Positions 6,377 through 15,596 of a stretch of DNA of 37,846 nucleotides are shown here, in pieces (within the stretch, counting starts at the first letter, position 1; each line of letters starts with the position of its first letter). The notes beneath the pieces were generated by a model that did no database searches, had not been told where the DNA came from, and was given only the letters and a program-made list of their open reading frames with translations. Location: contig DITF01000159.1 in NCBI GenBank assembly GCA_002422125.1, positions 1 to 37,846 of the forward strand, in the 5' to 3' direction. This stretch comes from a bacterium UBP17_UBA6191 (GTDB taxonomy: Bacteria > Muiribacteriota > UBA6191). The position numbers and the translations under genes are program-made.

Positions 6377-8533
6377 ATGTACTGTAAAAAATTTGCAATC
6401 ACCCTGGCCCTTGCCCTAGCCTCTTGTTCAGCACCCCTTTGGTCTGAGGACTTTATGGATTTTCAGAGCTTGTTGTCTGGCATTTCAACCAATTTAAATT
6501 CCAATGCCACCACCGGAGCCACTAAAAGACTGGAATCACCCTTATCTGCACCCTCCATTGTCAAGGTTTACACCCAAAAAGACATCGAGAAATTTGACAC
6601 TCTTTATGATCTCTTAAAAACAGCTCCCGGTGTCCAAGTTGAAAACGGTTATTTTGGCCGCCAGTACATCAATATCCGTGGAATCCAAGGCAGTATTTAC
6701 AATCTTAAAATCTTGTTTCTAGTGAACGGCATTAAAATAACCGACCCTATCGGGCCAAACTTTAATCTCGATACTATTCCCAAGGAAAGTGTGAAGCGCC
6801 TTGAGTTGATTCGCGGAGCTGGGTCTGTTTTGTATGGTTCTAGTGCCTATGCTGGAATCATCAATATTGAGACATTTGATGGAAAAGGGTATGACAAAAA
6901 TTCGGCCAATTTCACCTTAGGTAGCGCAGGCGTATTTGGAACTAATGTCAATTATTTTGAAAAAAACGATTCCAATCAACATTTTTTCTCCTTTCGTGTT
7001 TTTGGAGAAGACGGCACAGATCGAGCCAAACCAGGGGACTACAGGTATCACAGTAATGTGCCTAACGGTTACAACAACCTGCTAACGGGTGCTCAGCTTT
7101 ACCGCGGATTTCCTGGTAATGCCTCAGACTTTAGAATGGACTATGACAATCATTCCATTATGGGGGTTTCTGAATTTAAGGATTTAAAATTCAGTTATGG
7201 GACCAGCAAGATCAAACGCAATCTTTCCTACAAAGAGACTGTAAATGTCCCCTTTTGGGGTGGAATTTTTGAAACCGCTCGCTTGATTGGTCCTGCACAT
7301 CCTTTGTTCAGACCACCGGCATTACCTATTCCTCCATCCTTTAATGAGGATCCAAATAATATCCGTTCTCACAACAATCAGGAACAAGACTGGATCGGAA
7401 TGGAGTACAAAAGACAGGTGTCGGACAAAACATCGTTTAAATTGTCTGGAAAGTATATTCACTCCATTGAAGAGGTGCGCGAATTTGACTTAAATCTCTT
7501 TAATATTGATTCTGAATCCAGTGCCATTGAGTTTGAACTACAAGGCTCACATCAGGTTAATGATAACTGGAATTTAACCTTTGGCTACAATTACGAAGAG
7601 ATTGATTTTGTTCAGAAAACATTTAGTCCCTTTGTAAATGCAGCCTCTTTAGCATTCACCGGACGACCAATTCCTTCTAATGAGTTTTATAATGTGACCC
7701 CTGGGGCAATCACTGTTGATGGTATTTATCTGCAATCTATTTACCAGGTTTCAGACAAAATCAGCTTTTTGGCGGCCAATCGCCTGAACAAACATGAACT
7801 TTTGGGCTCCGGCTACACTCCCAAGTATGCCTTAACCTTTGAATTGGGCAAAGACGAGTATTTTAAATTGATTTGGGGCAAAGCATTCCGCTACCCCAGT
7901 CCCTTTGAGCTATTCGTAAACATACCCACCGTAGCCTTTCGCGGAACCACCAATCTGCAGGAAGAAAAGGTTACATCCTGGGAATATAATTGGGTGAAGT
8001 CCTTTGACAATGGACGCAAAAATGCATCCGTTACCTACTACGATATGGAAATGAAAGATCTGCTGTTCACACTGGCTACTAATTATGCAAATGTGGCTGG
8101 AATTATCAAGGCAAAAGGCTGGGAGCTGGAGTGGGATCAGAGAATCAATGATAAATTGGGCTGGTATACCAACCTGACCTTTATGGACTATAAGGATCCA
8201 ACAGCCCCCAATGGTGCTGGTGGGCAACTGGAATTTAAGGGAGCCTTTGGATTGGATTATAAATGGAAAGACAACCTCTCCTTGTATTCTAACTCTCAAT
8301 GGATCGGAGAAAGAACGGAATCTCCAAATTCCAGACTCCCAAATCAGCCAGAAGTATTTGTGCATGATTTAGGTATTGTTTACAAACATGGGGAATCTCA
8401 TCGCATTCGTATGGATATCTTAAATATCCTTGATGAAGATTACCGAACCCTAAACTACTCCGTAAATATGCCTAAAATGATGACCCCACCCAGAGGGCGC
8501 AGGGTGCAGGTTAGTTACCAGATTCAGTTCTGA
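6377..8533 (+). CDS. TonB-dependent outer-membrane receptor
   Basis: This is a 718-aa outer-membrane beta-barrel receptor that would import a scarce ligand using TonB energy. After a signal peptide ('KFAITLALALASCSAPLWS') comes a plug domain at about residues 55-170, with 'SIVKVYTQKDIEKFDTLYDLL', 'TAPGVQV', 'INIRGIQGS', 'VNGIKITDP' and 'LELIRGAGSVLYGSSAYAGIINI'. The rest is a barrel with alternating strands and the usual last-strand end 'VQVSYQIQF', finishing in Phe. Length is normal for the family. No clear TonB box was recognised. The ligand cannot be deduced; the plug is closest to the vitamin B12/colicin-receptor style. The gene starts 2 nt after the YfiR-like gene and its stop overlaps the kinase start by one base (TGATG), so all three are one translationally coupled operon. 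Confidence 0.93.
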   Translation: MYCKKFAITLALALASCSAPLWSEDFMDFQSLLSGISTNLNSNATTGATKRLESPLSAPSIVKVYTQKDIEKFDTLYDLLKTAPGVQVENGYFGRQYINIRGIQGSIYNLKILFLVNGIKITDPIGPNFNLDTIPKESVKRLELIRGAGSVLYGSSAYAGIINIETFDGKGYDKNSANFTLGSAGVFGTNVNYFEKNDSNQHFFSFRVFGEDGTDRAKPGDYRYHSNVPNGYNNLLTGAQLYRGFPGNASDFRMDYDNHSIMGVSEFKDLKFSYGTSKIKRNLSYKETVNVPFWGGIFETARLIGPAHPLFRPPALPIPPSFNEDPNNIRSHNNQEQDWIGMEYKRQVSDKTSFKLSGKYIHSIEEVREFDLNLFNIDSESSAIEFELQGSHQVNDNWNLTFGYNYEEIDFVQKTFSPFVNAASLAFTGRPIPSNEFYNVTPGAITVDGIYLQSIYQVSDKISFLAANRLNKHELLGSGYTPKYALTFELGKDEYFKLIWGKAFRYPSPFELFVNIPTVAFRGTTNLQEEKVTSWEYNWVKSFDNGRKNASVTYYDMEMKDLLFTLATNYANVAGIIKAKGWELEWDQRINDKLGWYTNLTFMDYKDPTAPNGAGGQLEFKGAFGLDYKWKDNLSLYSNSQWIGERTESPNSRLPNQPEVFVHDLGIVYKHGESHRIRMDILNILDEDYRTLNYSVNMPKMMTPPRGRRVQVSYQIQF

Positions 8534-10980
8534 TGAGTATTCGCGCGAAATTGTTGACGCTCACCTTTGTGGGCATGCTAGCTCTGTGTTTGTCGCTAGG
8601 AGGATATTTTGTCAGTCGCCTCAAGGCTGATGCCTTATCCTCCTCACAAGCAAGAATTGAGTTGATTCTAGAAAAACAAAACAATCTGGCTCAACAAAAA
8701 CTCAACCGTCTGGTTTCATTGCTGGAAGGTATGAGAGAAGTTGGGGACAAAATTCGTTTTGGTTTGATGTTAAACAGTCTTGAAGAAAGTCAGACTACCC
8801 TTTCTGAATACAGCTTGCGGCCACTGGAAGCCGAAGGTGAACCAGCCTTTCCTGAATTGGTGGTAGTCGATGACTCAGGGCAATTGATTGTTTCCTCGGT
8901 GGCATCTGACGCTAGAACCAGTCTCTTGTTTCCAAAAAGCAGCGATCTGAAAATCACTGCCAAGTTTCAAGAAATAAACAAAACCTTTCAGTTTGTTATG
9001 CCCCTGCATATTGAAGGCGAGCTGGTGGGATGGCTCTTGGCCAATACACATCCTGGTTTATTTGTTGAAATCAAAAAATCATTGGATAAAGAACTGCGTC
9101 GCTACCAATTTCAAAACCCAACGGCGGAATTTTTGCGAAGTGACAACACATCGGCACTTACATTTCACGATGAAGGCAAACATTTTGTAGCCGAAAACTT
9201 GGTGCTTTTACCGGATGGCAGTTACGGTAGTCTTCGAGCCAAAATTCCTGTAGAGGAAGTGACTGGGCCGATCTGGAAGAGCGTAGAGACATCCATCAAA
9301 GTTGCCCTATTGGTCTTGATTTTAAGTTTTGGTGGACTGTCGGCCATGATTTACAGAATTGTCATTCAACCCTTGATGGCTTTGCGCTCTGGGGCAGACA
9401 AAATGGCATCTGGTGATTTCAATCAGGTTTTTACTGTGGCCAGACAGGATGAAATAGGCGAGCTGGCTCATTCCTTTAACAAAATGTCAGAGGCTGTTTT
9501 ATCTTCTCAAGGAAAACTTGAGGATTTTATTCACAGATTAGAGGACATGGTTCAGGAAAAAACCGCATCAATTCAGAATCTTTTAGACAATGCTGGTCAG
9601 GGATTTTTGTCTTTTGACAGAAATTTTGTGATCCAGCCCGAATTTTCCCGTGAATGTCAGAATCTGTTTGGCCCGGACTTTCGTAGTGGAGCCAGAATTG
9701 ACCATTTCTTTTTTGATAATGAAACTGAGCGCGAAGGATGCCGATCCTGGCTTATTAATGCATTTGAAGACAAAATCGACTTTGATGTTATTAAGGAACT
9801 CGCCCCTAATCAGCTAAAAGTTGGGGATAAAATTTGTTCGATGGAGTACCGCCTTTTAAAAGTTGGAGAAACCCGCCTTTTGATGACCATACTCACCAAT
9901 ATTACCGACAGGGTACGGCTTGAAAAACGAGTCAAGGAAGAGCAGGCTTTTGCCAGAATGATCTTAAAAGTGCTGGAGTCCAAAGAGGAATTCAGCGCAT
10001 TTTTGGAAGAGTTTGATGTCATGAGTGACAATATGCAGTCATGGCTTAAAAAACCATCTCGTGAGGACATTGTAGAATTGTTTCGCAAGGTGCACACCAT
10101 TAAGGGCCATGCCGCGGCCTTTGATTTTGTGCATTTGACAGAGTCTTTGCATGAGCTGGAGTCGTTAATGCAAGACACAAGAACTTCCCCACCAAGCGAT
10201 CCAATCCCCCTAAAACAACTGCAAGATAGTTTTGATAATGTCCTGCAAAAAATGGATAGCCTAAAAGTTGTATTAAAGGATAGTCTAAAAGATGCTGTGG
10301 ATTGGGAACAGAAGCGAATTCAGATTAGTGAGGCTCTACTGCAAAGAATTTTAGCCAAAGTGAAAGACTCTGACTCCAGATTGCATGATGAACTTTTAGC
10401 CTGTGTCCATAAACCGCTTCAGGCCATGCTTTCCCAGTATCCGGCTTTGGTCGACAGTCTAGCCGATCGCTGCGGCAAACTTGTTCATCCTGTCTCTATT
10501 GAAGGAGAACCGGTATATGTTGACCCTGATCGCTTTAAGCCCTTGGTTCGATCCTTGGTACATTTATTCCGAAACGCAGTGGATCATGGAATTGAAGACC
10601 CCGAATTGCGAGACTCCATCGGTAAAGACCCCTATGGGACCATTAAAATTGAGGTTATGGGCAACGAAAACGGGATTATGCTTAAGATTTCTGATGATGG
10701 TGCCGGAATTTGTCCCGAAAAAGTAGTTCAGTCCGTCCTGAAAAAAGGCTTAAAGACCAAAGAACAGGTAGAATCGATGTCGGTAGCCGATCAACAAATG
10801 TTAATTTTTCTGCCTGGCTTTTCCACCCGTGAAGTAACTACAGACCTTTCGGGACGAGGTATTGGCATGGATGCTGTCATGGCTGAAATTAAAGCTCTGA
10901 TGGGCTCTATTGATGTGGAATCCACGACTGGCAATGGAACTACTTTTACCATCCTGCTTCCGATACAGCCTGAAAACTAA
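8533..10980 (+). CDS. Membrane CheA-like sensor histidine kinase (HAMP, PAS-like, Hpt, HATPase)
   Basis: This is an 815-aa inner-membrane sensor. TM1 is at about residues 7-27, then a periplasmic sensing region to about 250, TM2 ('VALLVLILSFGGLSAMIY') and a HAMP domain ('PLMALRSGADKMASGDF...DEIGELAHSFNKM'). A PAS-like domain ('LLDNAGQGFLSFDRN') follows. An Hpt domain has the phospho-acceptor His at about 521 ('HTIKGHAAAF'). The HATPase is of the CheA type: N-box 'HLFRNAVDHGIE' near 677-688, G1 'DDGAGI' 721-726, G2 'GRGIGMD' 774-780, then 'GNGTTFTILLP'. There is no CheW-like P5 domain and no receiver, so it is not a canonical chemotaxis CheA and its response regulator must be elsewhere. The YfiR-like protein and receptor upstream suggest it senses periplasmic or receptor status. 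Its stop overlaps the convergent gene's stop. Confidence 0.88.
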   Translation: MSIRAKLLTLTFVGMLALCLSLGGYFVSRLKADALSSSQARIELILEKQNNLAQQKLNRLVSLLEGMREVGDKIRFGLMLNSLEESQTTLSEYSLRPLEAEGEPAFPELVVVDDSGQLIVSSVASDARTSLLFPKSSDLKITAKFQEINKTFQFVMPLHIEGELVGWLLANTHPGLFVEIKKSLDKELRRYQFQNPTAEFLRSDNTSALTFHDEGKHFVAENLVLLPDGSYGSLRAKIPVEEVTGPIWKSVETSIKVALLVLILSFGGLSAMIYRIVIQPLMALRSGADKMASGDFNQVFTVARQDEIGELAHSFNKMSEAVLSSQGKLEDFIHRLEDMVQEKTASIQNLLDNAGQGFLSFDRNFVIQPEFSRECQNLFGPDFRSGARIDHFFFDNETEREGCRSWLINAFEDKIDFDVIKELAPNQLKVGDKICSMEYRLLKVGETRLLMTILTNITDRVRLEKRVKEEQAFARMILKVLESKEEFSAFLEEFDVMSDNMQSWLKKPSREDIVELFRKVHTIKGHAAAFDFVHLTESLHELESLMQDTRTSPPSDPIPLKQLQDSFDNVLQKMDSLKVVLKDSLKDAVDWEQKRIQISEALLQRILAKVKDSDSRLHDELLACVHKPLQAMLSQYPALVDSLADRCGKLVHPVSIEGEPVYVDPDRFKPLVRSLVHLFRNAVDHGIEDPELRDSIGKDPYGTIKIEVMGNENGIMLKISDDGAGICPEKVVQSVLKKGLKTKEQVESMSVADQQMLIFLPGFSTREVTTDLSGRGIGMDAVMAEIKALMGSIDVESTTGNGTTFTILLPIQPEN

Positions 10981-11897
10981 TCCTGATATAGCTCTAGAAA
11001 CAACTGCCTTTGTTTCTGAGCCTGACCACCATGGTAGACAGCATCATCCGCAAAATGATTTTGGGCGAAATCAAAAATTTCCTGTCCCGTTTTTAATTCG
11101 ACCACCTCAGTCACTAAACCCGTACTTTTAAGCTCCTTCAGTACTTTTCTTGGGACCCATTCATGAGCCGTTGTACCGAGTGCCTCTTGCATAATGTCAA
11201 ACTGGGCCGTGATACAGGAATTCTTAATTGTATGGTATCGAACGGTCTGGTGGCGATTTTTGTCCAAGGCATGTTTTAACGAGGTTACTAACAAAGACTG
11301 TTTCTGCGCCTGGTCCAGATCCAAATCCACTAAAAAGGCCCCCATATCTCTTTTGGCTGCCTCAAACAGATCTCTTCGTGTCCCAACCACAATTGTGGTT
11401 TCATACTGACCCTTAATCAGCCCGCCCCAGATAGCGCTGTATTTCTCCCCTTCTTTGAGATGTACTTCAAAAGAAAATACAATGCCTTTAACCGGACCAG
11501 AGGGAGTCATAACCCCACCATCAGCAAATTCAAACAGCATCTGGGCGTGACCAGCCCGGTATAAAATTGGGCCAAAATTAATCACATCAAACTTGGTCAA
11601 CATAAAAACAACCCGTTGTACGCGACTGACATCAATCAGGGCTGAACTCCAATTTGCCTGACCTTTTTCACCCTCAGAATCCATCTGGATTCCATGGCGA
11701 AAATTATCCACTAAATAAAGTCCATTTCTGTTTTCGACTAACTCAAGTCTACGAGTCCACGGTCTGCGGCCTACATATTCGCTACTATATGGGTCATTTC
11801 CATTCAAAAAACTCTGACCCATAAGCGCTTGTAAATCTGCATAATCTGAGGCAAAACTCAGGGAGGACACCACAAAAAACATCAAAAATCTAAACAT
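10977..11897 (-). CDS. Exported DUF4105/Lnb-N-like protein
   Basis: A 306-aa protein with signal peptide 'MFRFLMFFVVSSLSFAS'. The middle 'AGHAQMLFEFADGG' and the later 'YHTIKNSCITAQFDIM' resemble the His and Asn-Cys blocks of the DUF4105 (Lnb N-terminal, NlpC/P60-like) family, whose members are envelope proteins with a possible cysteine-peptidase-like fold. Function is not known. I chose ATG 11897 because GAGG lies 5 nt upstream and the signal peptide begins there; a longer frame to 11927 adds 10 residues without a better ribosome site. It lies downstream of ppsA on the same strand with a 45-nt gap, and its last bases overlap the stop of the convergent kinase gene. Confidence 0.6.
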   Translation of the reverse strand: MFRFLMFFVVSSLSFASDYADLQALMGQSFLNGNDPYSSEYVGRRPWTRRLELVENRNGLYLVDNFRHGIQMDSEGEKGQANWSSALIDVSRVQRVVFMLTKFDVINFGPILYRAGHAQMLFEFADGGVMTPSGPVKGIVFSFEVHLKEGEKYSAIWGGLIKGQYETTIVVGTRRDLFEAAKRDMGAFLVDLDLDQAQKQSLLVTSLKHALDKNRHQTVRYHTIKNSCITAQFDIMQEALGTTAHEWVPRKVLKELKSTGLVTEVVELKTGQEIFDFAQNHFADDAVYHGGQAQKQRQLFLELYQD

Positions 11898-11942
11898 AAA
11901 AACCTCATTGACAAAAAGACTACGCAAAGAGGAACCACTTTG

Positions 11943-14366
11943 TTACTTTAGCGATGATTCCACCTTAAGCACATGTTGCCAAGTAGATAAAATGCTATCA
12001 GGATTTAAGGAAATTGAGGTAATCCCCAGTTTTACTAAATATTCTGCCATCTCGGGATAATCCGAAGGTGCCTGACCACAGATGCCAACATATTTTTTGT
12101 GCTTGTGGCAAGCCTCAATAGCCATCTTTAGCATTTTCTTAACTGCCGGATTGCGTTCATCAAAGATATGTGTCACCAATTGCCCATCCCGATCTACTCC
12201 CAAGGTAAGCTGGGTCAAGTCATTGGAGCCAATGGAAAAGCCATCAAAGAGTTTGAGAAAGTCATCAGCCAACAGCACATTGGATGGCAATTCACACATG
12301 ATGTAGATCTCAAGGCCATTTTTACCCTGAATCAAACCATTGTGGCGCATGATTTCCAAAACTTTTTTGCCCTCTTCCGGGGTGCGTAAAAATGGAATCA
12401 TGATTTTCATATTGGTCAAACCCATTTCATCATGCACCATTCTAAGAGCCTGACATTCCCATTCAAAAGCTGGGCGATACTGGGTTGAATAATAGCGCGA
12501 TGCCCCCCTGTAGCCAATCATGGGGTTTTCCTCATCTGGTTCGTAGGCTGCCCCTCCCACCATCCGTCTGTATTCATTGGACTTAAAATCGCTGGTTCTG
12601 ACAATGACAGGGTTGGGATGAAAAGCCGCCACAATCGTACCCACACCCTCGGCCAATTTTTTAATAAAAAAATCGCGGGGCGAACTGTAGCCAGCAATCA
12701 GTGGTTTGATTTTTTCCAAATCCTGAACATCCGTTTTCCCATTGTACATATCCATTAAAGCCAGAGGGTGAGCCTTGATATGATTGTTAATGATAAATTC
12801 CATGCGGGCCAGACCAACACCCATGTTAGGCAGTTGGGCAAATCCAAAGGCTTTTTCAGGATCGCCTACATTTAGCATCAGCTTGGTCTTAGGTGTCTGA
12901 AGATTGCTTAAATCTACGGTTTCAATTTCAAAGGGTAGTTCTTCGTCATATACAAACCCATCTTCACCTTCGGCACAGGAAACCGTAACCTCATGCGAGT
13001 GAGCCAAAGTGGTGGTCGCATTGATGGAGCCTACAATGGCTGGAACCCCGATTTCTCTGGCCACAATCGCAGCATGGCAGGTTCTACCCCCTCTATTGGT
13101 GACAATGGCTGAGGCTTTTTTCATGGCCGGTTCCCAGTCAGGATCGGTATTGTCCGTTACCAGAATTTCACCTTCCTGAAACTGATTCATGTGCATAATG
13201 TCTTCAATAATATGCACCTTCCCAGAACCAATTTTTCCGCCTACTGCTTTACCTTTTAAGAGAATTTTTCTGTCTTCTGGGGCAACCTTTAGCCGGTAGG
13301 TTTCAATTCGGGTTCTTTTACCCCCCTTTAACTCCTGACTAACCACGGTCTCTGGGCGGGCCTGTACAATAAAAATATCTCCACTGACCCCATCCTGGGC
13401 CCACTCCATGTCCATGGGACGATAAGCTCCAGCTTCCAAAGAATAATGTTCTTCAATAATTGCCGCATAACGGGCCAATTCTAAAACCTCTGGGTCATCC
13501 AAAGAAAATGTGTCCATCTCCTGCTGATTGCAGGGTATGTTTCGTGTGGCTTCCTCAGCCCCTGGAGGTGCATATACCATCTTGATATGTTTATGCCCAA
13601 GCTGCCGCTTTAATATAGGAAAAGAGCCTGTTTTTAGGGTTGGCTTAAAGACATAAAACTCATCGGGAATCACATGTCCCCCTACGACATTTTCCCCCAA
13701 GCCCCAGGATGAAGTGATTAGAATCACCTTATCAAAGCCGGTTTCCGTATCAATCGAGAACATCACACCAGAACAGGCTTTATCGGAGCGCACCATTTTC
13801 TGAATTCCCACCGATAGGGCTACTTTAAAGTGATCAAATCCCCGGCTCTGTCGGTAGGATACTGCTCTATCCGTAAACAAAGAGGCAAAACAGCGTTTGA
13901 TATGATGAATCAATTTGGGTGCGCCTTGAATGGAAAGATAGGTGTCCTGCTGACCAGCAAAGGATGCGTCTGGCAAATCCTCGGCTGTGGCCGATGAGCG
14001 AACCGCCACATCAGCTTCTTCCATCCCATATTCTTCGGAGAGTTTTTTATAGGCCTCCAAAATTTCATCGCGTAAATCTTTGGGAATTGGGGTCTCAAAA
14101 ATCAGCTCGCGAATCTTTCGGGCCCGCACCTGTAAAACATCCAAGTCAGTGACATCTACATCATGAAGTAGTTTCTGGATTTCTTCACGAATCCCCGCTG
14201 AATCCAATAGATCCCAGTAAGCCTCACTGGTAATGGCAAAACCATTTGGTACCTTGACCCCTTTAGGCACTAGCTTTTGAAACATTTCTCCGATGGAGGC
14301 ATTTTTTCCCCCAACCAACGGAACATCCTGATTACTGATTTCGTGAAAAAAACGAATGTAACGCAT
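11943..14366 (-). CDS. ppsA: Phosphoenolpyruvate synthase
   Basis: PEP synthase (EC 2.7.9.2) converts pyruvate + ATP + water to PEP + AMP + phosphate, the entry to gluconeogenesis. The 807-aa length matches the family (about 790). The N-terminal pyruvate-phosphate-dikinase ATP-binding domain has 'GGKNASIGEMFQ' and 'AVRSSATAEDLPDASFAGQQDTYL'. The swivelling phosphohistidine domain has 'NRGGRTCHAAIVARE', with His near residue 431. The C-terminal PEP-binding TIM barrel has 'GIGSNDLTQ'-like 'SIGSNDLTQLTLGVDRD' and the catalytic Cys near 763 in 'GICGQAPSD'. A purine-rich ribosome site (AGGGGGACAGG) precedes the ATG. The 103-aa gene lies 23 nt upstream on the same strand. Confidence 0.97.
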   Translation of the reverse strand: MRYIRFFHEISNQDVPLVGGKNASIGEMFQKLVPKGVKVPNGFAITSEAYWDLLDSAGIREEIQKLLHDVDVTDLDVLQVRARKIRELIFETPIPKDLRDEILEAYKKLSEEYGMEEADVAVRSSATAEDLPDASFAGQQDTYLSIQGAPKLIHHIKRCFASLFTDRAVSYRQSRGFDHFKVALSVGIQKMVRSDKACSGVMFSIDTETGFDKVILITSSWGLGENVVGGHVIPDEFYVFKPTLKTGSFPILKRQLGHKHIKMVYAPPGAEEATRNIPCNQQEMDTFSLDDPEVLELARYAAIIEEHYSLEAGAYRPMDMEWAQDGVSGDIFIVQARPETVVSQELKGGKRTRIETYRLKVAPEDRKILLKGKAVGGKIGSGKVHIIEDIMHMNQFQEGEILVTDNTDPDWEPAMKKASAIVTNRGGRTCHAAIVAREIGVPAIVGSINATTTLAHSHEVTVSCAEGEDGFVYDEELPFEIETVDLSNLQTPKTKLMLNVGDPEKAFGFAQLPNMGVGLARMEFIINNHIKAHPLALMDMYNGKTDVQDLEKIKPLIAGYSSPRDFFIKKLAEGVGTIVAAFHPNPVIVRTSDFKSNEYRRMVGGAAYEPDEENPMIGYRGASRYYSTQYRPAFEWECQALRMVHDEMGLTNMKIMIPFLRTPEEGKKVLEIMRHNGLIQGKNGLEIYIMCELPSNVLLADDFLKLFDGFSIGSNDLTQLTLGVDRDGQLVTHIFDERNPAVKKMLKMAIEACHKHKKYVGICGQAPSDYPEMAEYLVKLGITSISLNPDSILSTWQHVLKVESSLK

Positions 14367-14389
14367 CCTGTCCCCCTGTTGTTAGCGAA

Positions 14390-14701
14390 TCAAATCTGTC
14401 TCCAGTTGCCCATCAGATCGTGGATATCTGGATCGCGATAGTTGCCGCAAATCCTGGCCTCAGAGCCATCCATGTATGAAATCAAAAATAAATCATATTC
14501 TGGACTGATAACCGCACGGCATTCCTCAGCAATGGAATCGATATCTGTGCCGGATTCAAAGGTCAAAAATGCCGTTGTGTCTCCCCAAATCATGCGCGAA
14601 AACATGGCAATGGTTTTGACAAGACGATCATGTCTCTCCAGCTCGGAAATCCCATTAATGGTTTTAGCATCTATACGAAATGAAATCCAGTAAACAGCCA
14701 T
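14390..14701 (-). CDS. Small conserved-looking protein upstream of ppsA
   Basis: A 103-aa soluble protein, 'MAVYWISFRID...', with an alternating beta-alpha-beta pattern suggesting a ferredoxin-like fold, superficially like Cas2 or SinR-type small proteins. There is no catalytic motif I can assign. The ATG at 14701 has an AAGGGG ribosome site 6-7 nt upstream. The stop is 23 nt before the ppsA start, so the two are probably co-transcribed. Nothing links it to CRISPR in this window. Function unknown. Confidence 0.6.
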   Translation of the reverse strand: MAVYWISFRIDAKTINGISELERHDRLVKTIAMFSRMIWGDTTAFLTFESGTDIDSIAEECRAVISPEYDLFLISYMDGSEARICGNYRDPDIHDLMGNWRQI

Positions 14702-14837
14702 CGTTCACCCCTTCTTCTATCCAAAGTTGCGAAATTAAGTGTATCACCACCTGACAAAAAATCCCCAACGATGAAGCCATATATTTTGAGTCGAGACCGA
14801 ATCTGTCACAAACAGGGGATTACATAATCTAACCACT

Positions 14838-14864
14838 TTGAACAAATCAGACTTGTGTTAAAAT
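14838..14864 (+). promoter_or_regulatory. Possible promoter of the 14871 gene, leaderless start
   Basis: -35-like TTGAAC (14838-14843), 15-bp spacer, -10 TAAAAT (14859-14864). The ATG at 14871 lies only 6 nt after the -10 box and has no Shine-Dalgarno, so transcript and protein could start together. The short spacer makes this tentative. Confidence 0.3.
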
Positions 14865-14870
14865 GAATTT

Positions 14871-15146
14871 ATGAGCGGATCAAATATTGTAGCAATTGTA
14901 GCCATCATTGCTGTTTTTTCGGTACCCCTGACTTTTTTGCTATCGCCTTTTGCTGCGGCCGTGATCCCATTAGCCTACATCGCAGCAGGGGTTGGTGGGG
15001 TACGGTACCTTTTGGGATACCATCACAAGCAAAAGCAACTGACTTTAGACAAACAAATTGAACTGGAAAAAATTTCACTGGAACATGTGCGCAGTGCTGA
15101 TAGACTATTGGACAGTCCCAGTATCAAAAGACCAGAAACAGAGTAG
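14871..15146 (+). CDS. Small membrane protein
   Basis: A 91-aa protein with a long hydrophobic N-terminal half (residues 5-48), probably two closely spaced membrane helices ('IVAIVAIIAVFSVPLTFLL' and 'AAAVIPLAYIAAGVGGV'). A charged helical tail follows ('KQLTLDKQIELEKISLEHVRSADRLL'). The layout is like small envelope-stress or PspB-type proteins, but the sequence does not match well enough to name it. It is followed after 3 nt by the tautomerase-like gene, so they are probably co-transcribed. Confidence 0.6.
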   Translation: MSGSNIVAIVAIIAVFSVPLTFLLSPFAAAVIPLAYIAAGVGGVRYLLGYHHKQKQLTLDKQIELEKISLEHVRSADRLLDSPSIKRPETE

Positions 15147-15149
15147 CCT

Positions 15150-15539
15150 ATGCCAATGATCGAATTACAAGCCTTGCCTCAGGGAATTGGTCAAGAGAGA
15201 ATCCAGGAACTACTTCAGGAGCTTGCCGCCATTGCATCGGAAACCTTAAGGGCCCCCCTCAAAGCCGTGTTTGTGATCTTTCGGCCTTTGGAAGCCGGGC
15301 ACTACATGCATATGGAATCAGCCCTACCCCTGCAAACCAAAGACTCTCACCCACCCCTTTTAAGAATCAGTGCCTTTACGGGCAGAAGCCCAGAGCAAAT
15401 CTCGGATTGTCTCAGGAAATCAGCCAACGCCATAGCACTCAGTTTGAATCTGGACCCCGGCAATGTATTTGCCAGCTTTGTGGAATTACAATCTGGACAT
15501 GTGCTAACGGGCGGGATCTTACGCCGACATAGTGTCTGA
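15150..15539 (+). CDS. Tautomerase-superfamily protein
   Basis: A 129-aa protein starting 'MPMIELQALPQGIGQERIQELLQEL'. Pro-2, which becomes the N-terminal catalytic proline after Met removal, a beta strand and then an amphipathic helix are the signature of the 4-oxalocrotonate tautomerase/MIF superfamily. The length suits the two beta-alpha-beta units seen in MIF/CHMI-like members. Such enzymes interconvert keto and enol forms of 2-oxo acids; the substrate here is unknown. It lies 3 nt downstream of the small membrane protein gene. The region after its stop holds the toxin remnant. Confidence 0.6.
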   Translation: MPMIELQALPQGIGQERIQELLQELAAIASETLRAPLKAVFVIFRPLEAGHYMHMESALPLQTKDSHPPLLRISAFTGRSPEQISDCLRKSANAIALSLNLDPGNVFASFVELQSGHVLTGGILRRHSV

Positions 15540-15596
15540 ACCAAACCTGACACCTGTTCTTACAATAGTATAAGTTATGCGCGACAACTAGCCTGA

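Noticed and set aside
6377..6460. Lipoprotein signal (LASC) on the TonB receptor
   Set aside because: Receptors of this family are integral barrels, and a type I cleavage site after 'SAPLWS' is equally possible; the Cys alone is not convincing.
8533..10980. Chemotaxis CheA
   Set aside because: It has its own membrane sensor and lacks the CheW-like and CheY-binding layout; no other chemotaxis gene is nearby.
14390..14701. Cas2 or other CRISPR-linked protein
   Set aside because: Only a general fold impression. No repeats, cas1 or other cas genes are present in the window.
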